Part shown: one piece after another, positions 27,614-39,657 of the stretch
Position numbering within the stretch: position 1 is the stretch's first letter
Layout: every line of letters starts with the position of its first letter
Assembly (NCBI GenBank): GCA_028554795.2
Contig: CM068830.1
Span: 111,799,214-111,863,213 of the forward strand
DNA length: 64,000 nt
Source: Sinohyriopsis cumingii
Lineage: Eukaryota > Mollusca > Bivalvia > Unionida > Unionidae
Direction: 5' to 3'
Notes under the pieces: generated by a model
Databases searched by the model: none
The model's input: the letters and a program-made list of their open reading frames with translations, nothing else
Told to the model about the DNA's origin: nothing
Position numbers and translations under genes: made by a program

Positions 27614-28269
27614 CTAGTTAAAAATTGTATCTAACCCAACTCGATACCGTGTCCGAGGATCATGTAAATTTATTGTTACAAATCCGTGTGGTTTTGCCTG
27701 AGCACGACTAAAGAAATTTCTGAATTTATTTATGTCCATGTCCCCGCTGCACCAGGTCTGATGTATATTTCGTAACGTGTGTGCGTCAACGCCATTAAAT
27801 ACCGCGAGAACATTACAGTTATCTCTGATCACTTTTGGTATTTGTGTATACCGACATAAATCACATCTACGTTTTTGTGTCGTCCACGTGAAAATATCCT
27901 GGCAGGGTTTGATTGTTTGTTCAACATGATATCATCGTACACAACTAAATTATTAATACTCCCATCAATATCATCGATACTCGGTGCTTCATCAATATCA
28001 GTTATAAAATCAACAACATCTTCTTCACTTATCGATTTTGCACTTTCGTTAAAATCTTTTAACACTCTATAACACCGTTGATCGTCCACAGATGGGGCTA
28101 TCACATATAATTTATCCCACTTCATCCACTTCATTATTAAATTAAGTAACAACTGTGTCTTACCCGACCCAGATGGACCTATAATAATCATTCGAACAGA
28201 ATTTGGTAGCACAGAGTTATGTTTGATTGGCTCTGGTCGTTTTGTAGCAGAAAAGTCAGTAATATCCAT
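27614..28269 (-). pseudogene. E2 packaging ATPase, broken
   Basis: The gene starts at MDITDFSATK and keeps Walker A GPSGSGKT and Walker B LVVYDD. About 10 bp are missing after DVIYV (near 27853) relative to E1, shifting the frame; the C-terminal part (VIRDNCNVLAVFNGVD...) is open in another frame to 27614. The enzyme cannot be made in full. Confidence 0.88.
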
Positions 28270-28290
28270 TAGATATATCATAAAAATAAT

Positions 28291-28752
28291 ATGAATTTAT
28301 ATTGTGTGAAATGCCGAGCACATACCCCAACTGCGGATATGACAACAATTACAACAAAAAATAATCGACAAGCGCTTACAGGCAAGTGTGAACGATGTGG
28401 CACAAAAAAGTTTAAATTTATTTTAAAAAAAGGAGGTGGTATCGCAGCCAAGTTAGCCAAGTTACCAGGAACACCGTGGGCTAAATACCCACGAGAAAAA
28501 CATCTTCCAGGGTATAATTACAGTGGTCCTGGAACCCTACTTGATATCAGACTTGATGCTCAGGATCAGCCCAATCCAGGTGAGTATCCGACAAACGCTA
28601 TTGATAAGGCGTGTCATGCTCATGATGTAGCTTACCGAAGTAAGGATTTGCAACAGCGCCATCTCGCGGATGGGAAATTAATTCATCCGTTAAATGTCAT
28701 CACTGATAAATCCGCAATGAAAGGTAAATTAGCGCTAGGTACTGGTATATAA
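28291..28752 (+). CDS. E2 zinc-ribbon plus phospholipase A2-like protein (open)
   Basis: This is a 153-residue open frame. Residues 3-40 form a zinc ribbon (YCVKC and GKCERCG, the DUF5679-like pattern). From about 60 come LPGYNYSGPGT (calcium loop) and CHAHDVAY (catalytic His-Asp). The C-terminus has an internal deletion compared with E1. Its stop codon overlaps the start of the integrase gene as TAATG, suggesting coupled translation. It shows in one frame what is split in E1, so the zinc ribbon and PLA2 belong to one protein. Confidence 0.85.
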   Translation: MNLYCVKCRAHTPTADMTTITTKNNRQALTGKCERCGTKKFKFILKKGGGIAAKLAKLPGTPWAKYPREKHLPGYNYSGPGTLLDIRLDAQDQPNPGEYPTNAIDKACHAHDVAYRSKDLQQRHLADGKLIHPLNVITDKSAMKGKLALGTGI

Positions 28753-29795
28753 TGGAGTCGATTTATTATTCCCCAAAAGGATATTGGAGAGTTAGTGCAG
28801 CAATTAGTAAACTCGCTGAAGCAGCAAAAGTTACAAAAGTTACTGCTAAAAATTGGTTATCCCGACAGGCAACATGGCAAATTTATCTGCCGCGTCCTAA
28901 ACAAATTCACTTTGCACATTTTGATGTTAGTGTGCCAAATGAGGTTCATCAGGCTGATATATTATTTCTGCGACATGATACTATCCGAAGACGTACATAC
29001 AAGTACGCGTTAACTGTAGTTGATGTTGCAAGTAGATATAAAGATGCTGAACCGTTAACAACTAAAACAGCATCTGAGGTTGCTTCTGCGTTTAAACGAA
29101 TTTATCAACGTGGTCTGCGATGGCCAAATTTATTACAAGTTGATCCTGGCAAAGAATTTCAGGGTGCAGTATCATCACTGATGAAACAACATAACGTCAC
29201 CATCAGACGAGGACCTACTGAAATTCACCGTGATCAGGCAATTGTTGAGCGATTCAATCGAACACTTGCTGAGCGGTTATTTGGATATCAATACGCGAAG
29301 GAATTTATTCAAGATACGAGATCTCGTGAATGGGTTGCAATATTACCAAGCGTGATAGCTGCACTAAATAATGAGATTACACGAACAACCAACATGAAAC
29401 CTGCCATCGCGATCACAAAAAAATATATACCCGTACGACGTGATTCTTCAGCGCAGCCAGTACTGGGTAATGTTACAGTTAGATATTTATATGAACCAGG
29501 TGAACTTGAAGGTCGTAAACGAAGAGCGACTGATCCTATTTAGAGTGTTCCCACACACAAGATATCTAACATAACAAGATCCACTGGTAGACCAGCAATC
29601 TACAGGTTGGATTCAACTGGTCCTCAACGTGGATTCACACGTGAGCAATTACAGGTGATTCCTGAGGATACGCAATTACCACGCGATCACTTAACTAGCG
29701 CCTCTACGTCGATTGCACTCAAGACAGGTCAACATGATATTATCAAGTGTATGACCGCATTTGTTATCTTTTCTGTCTGCGGTAAATTGTCTTGA
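28752..29795 (+). pseudogene. E2 integrase, one nonsense codon
   Basis: It is homologous to the E1 integrase, with VHQADILFL, LLQVDPGKEF and QAIVERFNRTL intact. A TAG at 29541-29543 replaces the tryptophan codon of E1. The frame stays open afterwards (SVPTHKIS...RPAIYRLDS, GFTREQLQ) but runs past the E1 stop position into the polymerase gene because of a small deletion at the end. The catalytic core would still be made, but without the C-terminal domain. Confidence 0.88.
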
Positions 29796-32700
29796 ATTTT
29801 TATTCGAATACTGCCATAGCATTATACAATTACAGCTCGCGCAGTGATTATTCTGCTGCTGTTTTAACTCAATAATAAATTCAACATTAAGATCAAAGTC
29901 GCGATTATTTTTTTTTGTCACTCTGTTTCTAACCAGAGAGTTTTTTTCTTATTATGTCGCTGTTGTTTCATTATTAATTTTCTCAGCTACTGAATCTTCC
30001 AAGACAATTCTTCACAGTTGAGACATTCTTCTGACTCTGGACACCGCTAGGTAGACTAAGTTTGACCATTCGATTCGATCATCAACAATCCAGACAGTTG
30101 TATCACTGATAGTTAGTCCTTGAGATGAATGAATTGTCATTGCGTATCCTAGCGTCCACGGGGATTTATTCATATTTAGTGCATCTTTGACAGCATTAAT
30201 ATCAACTAACACAATATCATTCAATACTAAATTCTGTTTCTCTGTTTTCCCAGGAATATCAACATCTATATTTTGTAACCGCGTATCAGCTGGTCTATAA
30301 CATAACGGCACTGGCAGCATTGGAAACTTTTCTTGTTGTAATTGAAATAACTGCTGTTGAAGTGTGTCTCTGACTATCTTTCTACTTGCTACTATAAGAT
30401 CGTCTGGTTTCCACGAGCTCCAAAAGTCGCTCATTGAAGTTTCAGGAATCATCTCGCGCATAATTTCACATTGAATTTTATTCGGTTGTAATCTGATTAA
30501 TGTTTTAAATTCTTTCAACGTTGCATCAAGTGCTCTATGATCATCAGACACTTCTTCGTAATAATCAACAAAATCTTTTAGCCAATCATGTGGAGATGCG
30601 CCGACAAACTGAGGTGGTTGACCGTGATCGCCGCACATAATCATTGCAGCATTTCTTGTTAGCAGCCAATCGAGAAATGTTTTTAATGTTTCCAAGGGCA
30701 CCGTACATATCTCATCCCAAATTATTTTCTCGGGAATATATTTTGTTCCCATTCGATCTGATGTCCACACACCGCCGCTGTATTTGAAAAAGCTGTGATA
30801 AGTACAAGAATTGACTCCTCGTTGTTTCATCTCCCTGGCAAGCCTGTGTGTAGGTGTTAGCACAATCATATCCGATTTTCCAAATAATTCAATCGCCCGA
30901 GTTATCTTACCAGACCCACCCGGCCCGTTTAAATAAATAGTTTTGTGTCTAGTGATTGGATCATACACAGATGGTGCGTTCGACATTTCTGACATTTCTG
31001 ATTTACAATAATCATCCTTAATTGCAACATCAGCGGATTCACAATATTCGTGTAACATCTCCGCTTTTATTCTCCACGAACCCCATTCATCCGAAAATCC
31101 TTCGGATTTCATTGTAAAACCCAGTGATTCTGAATATTTTTTATTGATATAAAATGAATCCGTTGCAACTCTAACTGCGGTGTCAGGAAATCGATTTATC
31201 ATTGATAGCAAATTTATAGAAACATAACCCAGCATTGAAGATCTTAGATGTGTGTATTGAGACGATTCTCCGTCGATATAACTTACAATTGTGCCCAACT
31301 TTTTCCCGTCGGGCAAGAACACATCCTCCCGATTACAAAATATATTTCTCGCAACAGCGTCAGCAATTATAAAATCCAAGATATTTTGCTATTTTTTCAC
31401 TATTGCTATGTTTGATCTTGAGAACTTTAGGAGCTTCTTTAATAATGACATCCATCGGGGTATTTGGACTCTCTCGTGCATACTCGCTAATAACTTCATC
31501 TACACTGACACGCTCCGGTGTTGGCAACCAAACTGAGGTCTGCGGTCGATATGATATGATTGCTTCACTGACAGTCAACGATGCCAGTATTCGGCTGTCA
31601 AGCATATATCGCAATAACACTATTGGTACCCAGCGCTTTTCACTGAAGTGTCTGCCAAACCAAACATAACAGCACGGATGAAGTCTCGCGGCGAATTCAA
31701 ACGAAGTCATACGAGCAAATCCTGTCAGGTCAAAGTCTGGTGAAGCACCGTTTATAGCAACTCGTGTCATCGAGTTCGTGGGATGTCCAAATCGCTTAAA
31801 GTATTCGCGACACTCGCCCATCCCGAGAAAGCTTCCTTGGTAGCAAGCAATCATATCCACGGAAATCATATCCCGGTAGTCATACCGGGTATTCCACAAC
31901 CCGCCATGCCCATACTCGACACAACTTAATTGTATATCCGAAAGAAACTGACTTCGGGTTGGTCTCCACGAATTTCTTTCTCTTGCGGCGTGAGCGGCAA
32001 CACTTGGAACTGTAAAACAATTAACCAATAACTGCTCAATGTTTCCTTTCACATATTTCTCTGCGAGTTTTTTTCATTTGTTGTTGCAACGACTCCGTCC
32101 GGTATAATTCACCGTTGGGTTTTACAAATTGATCATATTCGCCATCTTCGGAACTCTTAAATAACCACACTGACACAGGGTCGGTTTTACTCAGCGTGTA
32201 AATAACATCAAATATGTTTTCTGAGTAAAGTTCTACAACACGATCTCGTGGAAATATTGTAACCTATCAGTCCAGGCATGAGAGTTATGATCAGTAATTT
32301 CAATCGGTGATCGTGACTTTTTATAATGCTTCGAATTATATAATATTTCCCCGGTTAGTGTTTTTACTGTTATTGAAAATTTTAATTTACTTGATAGCAC
32401 AGCAACACCATCTATTGATGCCCCAGTATCCTTGACTTGCTCAGCCCATGCTGATATTTTTTCACGTCGCAGATCGGTTAAACCGTTTCCTCGTTATGCG
32501 TTTTTAAAATGTTCCATTACTCGCTCGGCTACACAATTTAACGCCGACATTGATGACATTTTCATCGGGGTGATTTTATCAATTTTTGTTTTTTTTACCG
32601 GATAGATTCCATAAAAGACTGCGGTCACAGGATACGCTCGAGCGTAATATGGTTTATCAATCCCGGTCAGCATTCCTGGTTTGGAATCTCTACTTAACAG

Positions 32701-33089
32701 AATGGCCTTTCCGTTAGCAAGAACAGGGTCGAGTTTGTCACGGATAATCCACGTATCGGAATCTGCTTGCACAATAAATTTTATTCTGAAAAAATATTTC
32801 TTACCGTGTTCATCACTTTGATATCCACAGCGAGGTAATCAATAATTGTTTTTGCTCGTGCATCAGTCATTGTAGCATCGATGACTTCGTCAACATCGAT
32901 GCTGTCATCGATGATTTCGTCAATATCGCGGATAATTTTAAATGACGACCATACATGAGAAGCGCCGTCATCGCAAAATTCTTTTTTGGCATCCCTGATA
33001 ATATTAAATAGATCAGTTAGATTTCGTCGTCGTGAGTCTCTGTTTAGTCTGTCAAGATCGAATCTCCGGGCGCCAAATAAGTCCTTCAT
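29691..33089 (-). pseudogene. E2 polymerase-helicase-HNH protein, multiply broken
   Basis: The minus strand retains all parts of the E1 protein: the N-terminal region (33089-32060 in several frames); the palm with ISVDMIACYQGSF and VRVATDSFYI; the helicase with GPGGSGK, where the following Thr is Ile; IIWDEIC, CGDHGQPPQF and TIHSSQGLTI; and the HNH with HCASCNC, ADRKDN and CLECNRRRG. At least five frame breaks separate them, near 32775, 32490, 32055, 31370 and 30000. The same order in an independent copy shows that the fusion is not an assembly artefact of E1. Confidence 0.88.
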
Positions 33090-33117
33090 ATTATATTTAA
33101 GACAAATATTTAAATAA

Positions 33118-33150
<33 letters not shown>

Positions 33151-33151
33151 A
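33090..33151. promoter_or_regulatory. E2 shared divergent promoter region
   Basis: A long TA run and ATATTTAAATAAG lie between the polymerase and zinc-finger starts, as in E1. Confidence 0.5.
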
Positions 33152-33433
33152 ATGAATAACTGCAAGTGGTTAAAAGTTGGATCTGTAACAGTCTGTAATA
33201 AGCCCTGCAGGAAGGAATTCTGCGGTGAACACATACAAAGCATCAAACGAGGAAGCACAGGACCCATACCGTGTCTTCGATGTGGCATTGGGGTCAGAGG
33301 TAAAACACAGTTATTTGCGGGATGCGGAGGTAAGCGATACCGTGAACTCAAGCGATACTACAATAAAAAAAATAATGGAGATGCGCTGAAATCCGTGAGT
33401 GATTATATAACTAAGTTCTCAGACAAATTATAA
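33152..33433 (+). CDS. E2 cysteine-rich zinc-finger protein A
   Basis: This is a 93-residue homologue of the E1 15756-16055 protein, with C.WL......CNKPCRKEFC..H and IPCLRCGIGVRG. The third cysteine cluster is damaged: LFAGCGG replaces LCGKCGG, so one ligand is lost. The frame is open. Confidence 0.75.
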   Translation: MNNCKWLKVGSVTVCNKPCRKEFCGEHIQSIKRGSTGPIPCLRCGIGVRGKTQLFAGCGGKRYRELKRYYNKKNNGDALKSVSDYITKFSDKL

Positions 33434-33458
33434 ATTAGACAAATATATTATTATATAA

Positions 33459-33930
33459 ATGAATCAAGAATTTGTCCCACATCCAACCATTAAGAATTAT
33501 GAAGCATTTCGCGAGGGAATATTGAGACACTGTAGGCGGAAAAAACAGTTGGTGTTGTTAATAATGCTGATTATCTCCGATTTACTGTTGGAAAAAAGTT
33601 ATCACATTCACAAGCTTGTGTTTGAGGTATTTAACGGAGAGATCAAAGACGGTCTTGTAATTGATCACAAAGATAATAATAAACTTAATAACTCTCTCCA
33701 AAATTTACAAGCCATCACGCAGAGCTAGAATTCTGCACGAGCTGGCACTGGTAAATTTGTAAAAATTCCCAGAGCTGTCAGATCTCTCAACAAAAATACT
33801 AATAAAGAAAATATATTTCGCTCAATGGGCTTAGCTGCGAATGTTTTTTGGCATTAACCCCCGTTCGGTTCAACGTGTTGCAGAAAATATTATCAAATCA
33901 ACTTTTTGACGTAAGTTTGATAGCTGGATT
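33459..33930 (+). pseudogene. E2 HNH endonuclease, broken
   Basis: The start MNQEFVPHPTIKNYE and the HNH core GLVIDHKDNNKLNNSLQNLQ are recognisable. Between them an insertion or shift replaces the segment with LVLLIMLIISDLLL. A TAG follows at 33726-33728, and the NUMOD-like C-terminal part survives only in fragments up to about 33930. Confidence 0.75.
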
Positions 33931-34952
33931 ATATTTTCTTATGTAGATAACTCCACAGCGACTGCGTGAAAGTCAATGATACAATTATTTCCCCTTGTCA
34001 CCTTGACAGCGCGTTATAACACTTCACAGGTACGAGCAGACGGTTTTCTGTGTACAAGGAAGTAAATAACTTCCCTTCATTTTATCACCCTTGATTTTAT
34101 CAAGGTGACAGCGTCAAGAATGACAAAGTCCTTGATGAAATCAAGGGACAAACGCTTATTTATCTTTTTTTTACAGACAATATCACTATTTTATTACACT
34201 TGTTCGGTGTTATGGTTCATCTGTATTTTCCACACGATCATATTTAAGAAAAAACATTTTAAACAAGTCACGCTGAGCTATTTTTGAACTTCCAGGTATC
34301 AGTCGGTTTATATACAATATCGTCCGAATAATATACGGGGTTTCGAAACCCAACGAAGTTGCACAACATTTTCCGTTATCGCCCCGTCAGGGGTGGTCTT
34401 TTACCACCCAACGGGATTGATTTTGGGGAAGGGGGTGCAACTTTGTTGGACGTAGAATATAACCCCGCATATAAATGTTTGTACCGTCCTAGGATAAGTT
34501 AGAATTAAGTTATATGTTTGTACCGTCCTAGGATAATTTATATATGTAATTGTAAATATTGTAAATACAACTGCTGTAAATATGTTTCTACTGTAAATAT
34601 TGTAAATACAACTGCTGTCAATATGCTTCTACTGTAAATATTGTAAATACTATGTGTTTGTACCGTCCCTAGGATAAATTAGAATTAAGTACTAGGATAA
34701 GCTATATGTTATGTGTTGTCCCTTTATGAACCTATATCAAATGGTAAGCTAGGGGTTCACAAATGGGGAATGTCTCGTCGTTCGCAAACACACCCTCTGG
34801 GCTTTCTAGACTGTTATTTGACAGGTTAGGAGCTTATTGGGAGTCGTGTTTCCGCTCCTGAGTTTGGTAGCCTATCATATGATAAGCTAGAAGCTAGAAG
34901 CTCAAGGAGATGTGATGTTATTTATTTTAAATATATAAAACTATATATAAAT
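33931..34952. repeat. E2 gene-free region with palindromes and tandem repeats
   Basis: A nested palindrome of ~140 bp lies at 34331-34472: outer arms TATACGGGGTT/AACCCCGCATA, middle arms CAACGAAGTTGCAC/GTGCAACTTTGTTG, and a central hairpin GGTGGTCTTTTACCACC. From about 34560 a 41-bp unit with ACTGTAAATATTGTAAATAC is repeated about 2.5 times. TTTGTACCGTCC..AGGATAA occurs three times around 34479-34680. The region corresponds to the hairpin-repeat region of E1 but has a different sequence. Confidence 0.8.
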
Positions 34953-35333
34953 ATGAATCACGAAAATATCAATAATGTGATTGATGCTATTAAAAAATTA
35001 GAAAAACAAGGATTTAATTTATCATTAAATCCTGAAACAATTCTGTCTGATTTTGAATCGTTATATGAATCTAAATGCGCAGGGCGTTATATTCTTCCTG
35101 CTCAATATCGATTCATAAAGATGATTCAAAATAATTTGTATAAATCGCTGGCCAGCGTAGAAGAAGCACAAATAAATGAATTTGTTCCATTGTCTCGTGC
35201 AATTGAAAAGATCAGGCTGGCACTGTCAGCCGAGTATGAAACTAAAAAGATTATAAATAATCGGGTTAGAAAATTAAAGCATTGTATGTCTGCTGGCAAA
35301 GTCAATGACAAGGAAGTAAATACCTCACCTTGA
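34953..35333 (+). CDS. E2 small helical protein of unknown function
   Basis: This is a 126-residue homologue of the E1 13359-13817 protein (MNHENINNVIDAIKKLEKQG, NEFVPLSRAIEKI). The frame is open with the start preceded by ATATATAAAT. It lacks the duplicated tail of the E1 protein. It is one of the few E2 genes without a visible defect. The function is unknown. Confidence 0.6.
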   Translation: MNHENINNVIDAIKKLEKQGFNLSLNPETILSDFESLYESKCAGRYILPAQYRFIKMIQNNLYKSLASVEEAQINEFVPLSRAIEKIRLALSAEYETKKIINNRVRKLKHCMSAGKVNDKEVNTSP

Positions 35334-35442
35334 TTTCGTCATTGACTTCGTCAAATACTTGGAAGTGAAATCGAAAGTAAAAAAAAATATTACTTTCTTT
35401 TACCGTCCGATTTACTAGTAAATACCCCAGAATAAAGCGTTT

Positions 35443-35733
35443 TTACTGCAATATTTTATTAAGATGATCCCGTGAAATACACGAGTGAGCATAATTCATG
35501 ATTAGGTCTGGAAAACACATGATCATTGTGATATGATTCTCTTGTAGTTGTTTCAACTGTGATTCTGTCAGTAAAAAATCATCATTACCGTATTTATCAA
35601 TAACTATTTTAACTTCACCTATCAACGACGTTCCGCTGAATACTTTTTTGATATATTCTTCAAGTACTTGTTTGTCGTGTATGAAACATTTCACGTGCTG
35701 ATACATGCCATATTTTTTATCATTTAATATCAT
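35443..35733 (-). CDS. E2-specific small protein, unknown
   Basis: The frame has 96 codons. The product is rich in Lys/Ile, with MYQHVKCFIHDKQVLEEYI near the start. It sits between the penton gene and the central repeats, where E1 has only repeats. It overlaps the start of the upstream acidic gene by 14 bases. No family is recognised. Confidence 0.4.
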   Translation of the reverse strand: MILNDKKYGMYQHVKCFIHDKQVLEEYIKKVFSGTSLIGEVKIVIDKYGNDDFLLTESQLKQLQENHITMIMCFPDLIMNYAHSCISRDHLNKILQ

Positions 35734-35980
35734 TTATTTTAATGGTGATGGCACTGTTATTGTTGTCGACATCACTGTCGGTGTCGTCACTGTCAATGGA
35801 AATGTCAAAGACATTTTCATCACTGTCACTAACAATAAAATCACTGTCAATAAAATCACTGTCAGAGAGATCACTGTCGGTGCAAATGTCAGGGACATTT
35901 TCATCATCATCATATTTTTTATTGGAAGTATTTGGAAAATGCCTTGCATTTTCATTGAAAATCGAAGATTTTTTGGACAC
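35720..35980 (-). CDS. E2-specific acidic Asp/Ser-repeat protein
   Basis: The frame has 86 codons, dominated by repeated DSDFIDSDFIVSDSDEN-like units. The DNA beneath consists of CACTGTCAATAAAAT-like short tandem repeats, so the frame may be a by-product of the repeat. It has no counterpart in E1. Confidence 0.35.
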   Translation of the reverse strand: MSKKSSIFNENARHFPNTSNKKYDDDENVPDICTDSDLSDSDFIDSDFIVSDSDENVFDISIDSDDTDSDVDNNNSAITIKINDIK

Positions 35981-36062
35981 TATTATAATATGATATTATT
36001 AATTGAAAATCTTTTCACGATTTGAAAATCCTTGGAGTGTAAAACACTCTAGGATTGGAAGT

Positions 36063-37488
36063 CTATGACTTTACCAGCAAATTAATACTAATTTCTCAGG
36101 TCCAAAAGTCTACCCTGTTGGTCAGTGACTTTAAAATTCATCCTTGTCAGCATTGGATTTAAACACTGTAGAAATACTGGATTGATTGGTTCTTGTACAA
36201 TCAAAAACCCAGGTGGTTCTTCAGGAGTAAATGAGTATAGTATAAACCCTTGCTGGGCTTGATTTGATACTGTTGTGTCTATGTTGTAACTACCATCAAT
36301 TGCATCACACACAAGATTGACCGCGACCACTTCAGTGATATTTATGATTCCGGGAGAAATATGTCTGCCATCACTGGCTGTGGAATTGTCATGTCTGAGG
36401 GTAGTTGGCGGTGGCAGTATTTTTTTGTGCTGGTCAAGTATGTCATCGAAGTAATCATCGACGATATCAGTAACAAATTTTTTCAAGATGACCGGGGAAA
36501 CGTATCCTGGAAATTTATAATTCGGTAGTTCAGCTTCTTTCAGCGAGAACTTATCCAAAAATAACTGTTTATCGCTGGGTTTACTGTCAATTACTACCTG
36601 AATCATTCGCTGGTTATAATATTCCATATCTGCGGCAATCTGATTTAATATCTAAATTCGTTTAATAATTTCTTCACGTGAACCTGTTACATCGGAAATA
36701 TATTCTTGGAAGCCTTGCCGTAGATGCGCTAGTTGTGCTCTATGCGACACATTAACAATTTTAAAATATTCAGTAATTTCGCTTAGACGAACACGAATTC
36801 CAACTGCCTCCCCCTCCCCCTTGAATATCATAAGAGTAAAACTCCACTCAGTATCGCTGAGCACCACATCATCTATAGGGGAGGAAATCCAGCTCCCCAC
36901 CATTGTACCTTTTGCTTTATTCAGTCGTTCTTTGTATGACGGTGTAATTCCGTGATATGATTGTTTATCGGTGATATAATCAGACGTTTTAGGTTCAGGT
37001 GGTATCGGTGGTGTCGGTGGTGGATTTTCAGGCCATCATAATACTGTTCTGATTGAACTGTTATAAATGTCTACGGCGTAACCCGGTGAAGCGATTTCGA
37101 TGATCGTTGACAAAGTTGGCTCGTGAGCACTTATTGATATTTTTGATTCTTTTCCCGTGATACCCTTTATTTGACGCTGTATTTCTTTGATGATTTCTTC
37201 TATCTGATAAGACTCTGTTTGTAAATGAATGACGTCCCAATCTGGAGTACCGTCGGGGTTATTCTGATACGAAAATACAAATGAATTATCTGGCAACTGT
37301 CCGTGAAATGATGTCGACCTGATGTTGGGCCAACTGTGATATACTCGTAATTGTGCCAGTGCGATTTCTTTTACTGGAATTGCAGTTGGAAAATTAATAT
37401 TAAACTCTGGTTGCGTCGAAGATATTGTTATCATTGATGTTTTTACCGGAGCTTTATTTGCGGCTATCTGCTGAAGTAGTTCCGTCAT
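36063..37488 (-). pseudogene. E2 penton-like protein, two nonsense codons and a terminal frameshift
   Basis: It starts MTELLQQIAAN as in E1. TGA at 37036-37038 replaces a conserved Gly codon, TAG lies at 36652-36654, and a one-base loss near 36095 moves the last strand (ending VKS at 36063) out of frame. Conserved blocks: PTAIPVKEIALAQLRVYHSW, ITGKESKIS, SPGIINITEVVAVNLVCDAI and LYSFTPEEPPG. Confidence 0.85.
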
Positions 37489-38008
37489 TATTTACCTTCA
37501 TCGTTTTCAAATCAAAGTTCTTTGTACTTTGAATGTAATCGTTGTATGCGCTGGACATCAACGTGAATTCGGAATCGGATATAACTGTATCGTCAAGGCT
37601 GGATGATATCATCGAGGACAATTTCGAGTAGGTGCTTGTGGCCGCGCTGTTTAACTTTTCATACTCGTGGAATTTTGTTAACGCACACGAGGATATTTTT
37701 TTCGCAATAATATTAGCAACTCCTGCAATTGTCGTTGATGTTGAAACTGTAATTGTAATCACAACTGCAGTTGTAATTGCAGTTGTCACTGGTGTCAGCG
37801 CTGATAATAGGACACCCGTGGATGCAACTACCGCGGATACCGAATACACTATTGTGTCTAATACAGTTACACGCCGTTTGTATTTTTTTATCTTTGTTGC
37901 GCATTTGTCAATATTTTCTTTTAACTCTGACTGCCATTCGCGTACTTGATTATATCTATATTGCTACGCACTTAATGACTCTGTCATTAGTGTTGTCGTT
38001 GATGCCAT
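37454..38008 (-). pseudogene. E2 two-pass membrane protein, early nonsense codon
   Basis: The frame starts at 38008, with a TAG after 14 codons, then continues QYRYNQVREWQ as in E1. The hydrophobic double segment around YSVSAVVASTGVLLSALTP is kept. Its end overlaps the penton start by 35 bases, mirroring E1. Confidence 0.75.
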
Positions 38009-38017
38009 TTTATTATT

Positions 38018-39151
38018 TTACGCGGTAACCAATTGAGGCGTTTCAGCTACAAATTCCAAACACCACCAGTAAGATGTTGCGGTTAATTTCTTGTCTGCGG
38101 CTTCCAGCATAAATGTTTCTTCGGTTTCCTTGTTTAATATGATAGTCACAACCCCGGAATATTTATCGGTGGAATGTCTCCAGGGATATGTTGTGAAGAT
38201 CTCAAATTTAGAGGCACTGAACACAGACAGTCTATACACACCAGTGGCTGTTGCTGTATATTTGATAGTATTATTTTGTCGGGACCATGTTGCGAATCCC
38301 GATGATACCGTGTATACGATGTTGGTGATATGTCCGGGGGTAACTCCAGTGGGGACTTTAATCAGACTGGTTTTGCTAACGATCTCAGGAATACCCGATA
38401 CGATATCCTGCTGTGTTTGTTTGATCGTGTCAATGCTATTTTGTATCAACGCGATTTGATCTGAAAAACTTCTATCTGTTCTGACTACACCTAACCGGGT
38501 ATTAATCTTGTTGATATCGTTGGCGTTATTAGTAAGACTTGGTATGATTTCAGAAAGTTTCATGTCGATGACTGGAGGAGCCCCAAGGAACTTACCCACG
38601 GCCTCATCAGTTTTTGCGAAGTTTCTTCGAAGTCTTGTAAACGCGTCCACGTGAACATCATACTCTGCCCACAACGTAGTTAGTTTACTGTCAACAGCGC
38701 TAGTGCTTGTGTGGACACTCGTGTCTACATATTGTTTGTTTGCGGCATCTTCCGGGGATGTTGGATCTCATAAAACGGTTATTTTGTTGCCGTTCATACT
38801 GAGTGCACCTGTCATTGTATCACCGGTCTTCGCTACACGTTCCTCTGCGTCTTTTCGTGCATCATCTCGAAGCGCCGTGATTGATATCGACGAATCTCTG
38901 ATTCTGCCACTGTCAGTGAATACAACGATATTGTCCGTGGTAGCTCCAATAACCCTGCGAATTATGTCATTCCACTTAATGTTACTGGTTTTTAGTTTTC
39001 CTTGCCGGTCCTGAAAAATGAAAACCTCATCTGGGTCTATTCCGGTTAGATTTAAAAGATTATCAATTTCATCTTTGGTCGCATACTTCGATAAATCGAT
39101 ATTTTTTTTTTCTTCCTTTCTTCTGCTTGATCTTCCGTAAATATCAACCAT
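38018..39151 (-). pseudogene. E2 phage-like fibre protein, one nonsense codon
   Basis: The frame has 377 codons with a single TGA (38768-38770) directly after the GDTMTGALSMNGNKITVL motif, where E1 has Arg. Downstream are DAANKQYVD, a stalk about 45 residues longer than in E1, and the same head (FATWSRQNNTIKYTATATGV, FTTYPWRHSTDKYSG). The difference in stalk length suggests repeat-based fibre-length variation. Confidence 0.85.
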
Positions 39152-39182
39152 TATTAGTTATGGGGTTGTTTAAATTTGGAAA

Positions 39183-39657
39183 TCACATCTGTGATTTCAA
39201 CGTGTATTCATGCACGACTTTGTGAGGAGAAATCTTTGATTTCGAGATTGCATCAAGAACATTTAATACTTCACGGCCACATATCGGAGGATCGGTCAGT
39301 GTTTGTGTTGGTAACGTTGAATACCAAACTTTCCCTGTCAGGGGGATGTTTTTTGTATATCGAAGAAACTCAATTGGCGGTGCTAGCCCGTACGAATCAA
39401 AATAGATAATTCCACGTGGATCGATTGTGTAAGCAAGTTCCTGGACCATCACTGTTATCGAGATTAATAATTTCGGTTTCTGGATTATTCGGTCGTGCTG
39501 GTAATTGATCTCGCATAAAGACGCCTCTGAAGCTCTTTATATTTAATTGTTTAACAGCATCAAGCAAAGCAAAATTAGAAGCTGGAAGCTTCAACATCGG
39601 TAGAAAACCAGCGGTTTTTAAAACACTTTGTGTTTTAAGAACCGTTTTGGGTACCAT
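39183..39657 (-). pseudogene. E2 adenain-type protease, catalytic His deleted
   Basis: The ATG at 39657 overlaps the pVI-like gene by about 40 bases. The N-terminal part (FALLDAVKQLNIKSFRGVF, INLDNSDGPGT) is in frame. About 8 bp are then missing, removing the HW of the GTHW catalytic site and shifting the frame. The rest (YFDSYGLAPPIEF, ICGREVLNVL) is open in the new frame. Confidence 0.8.
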
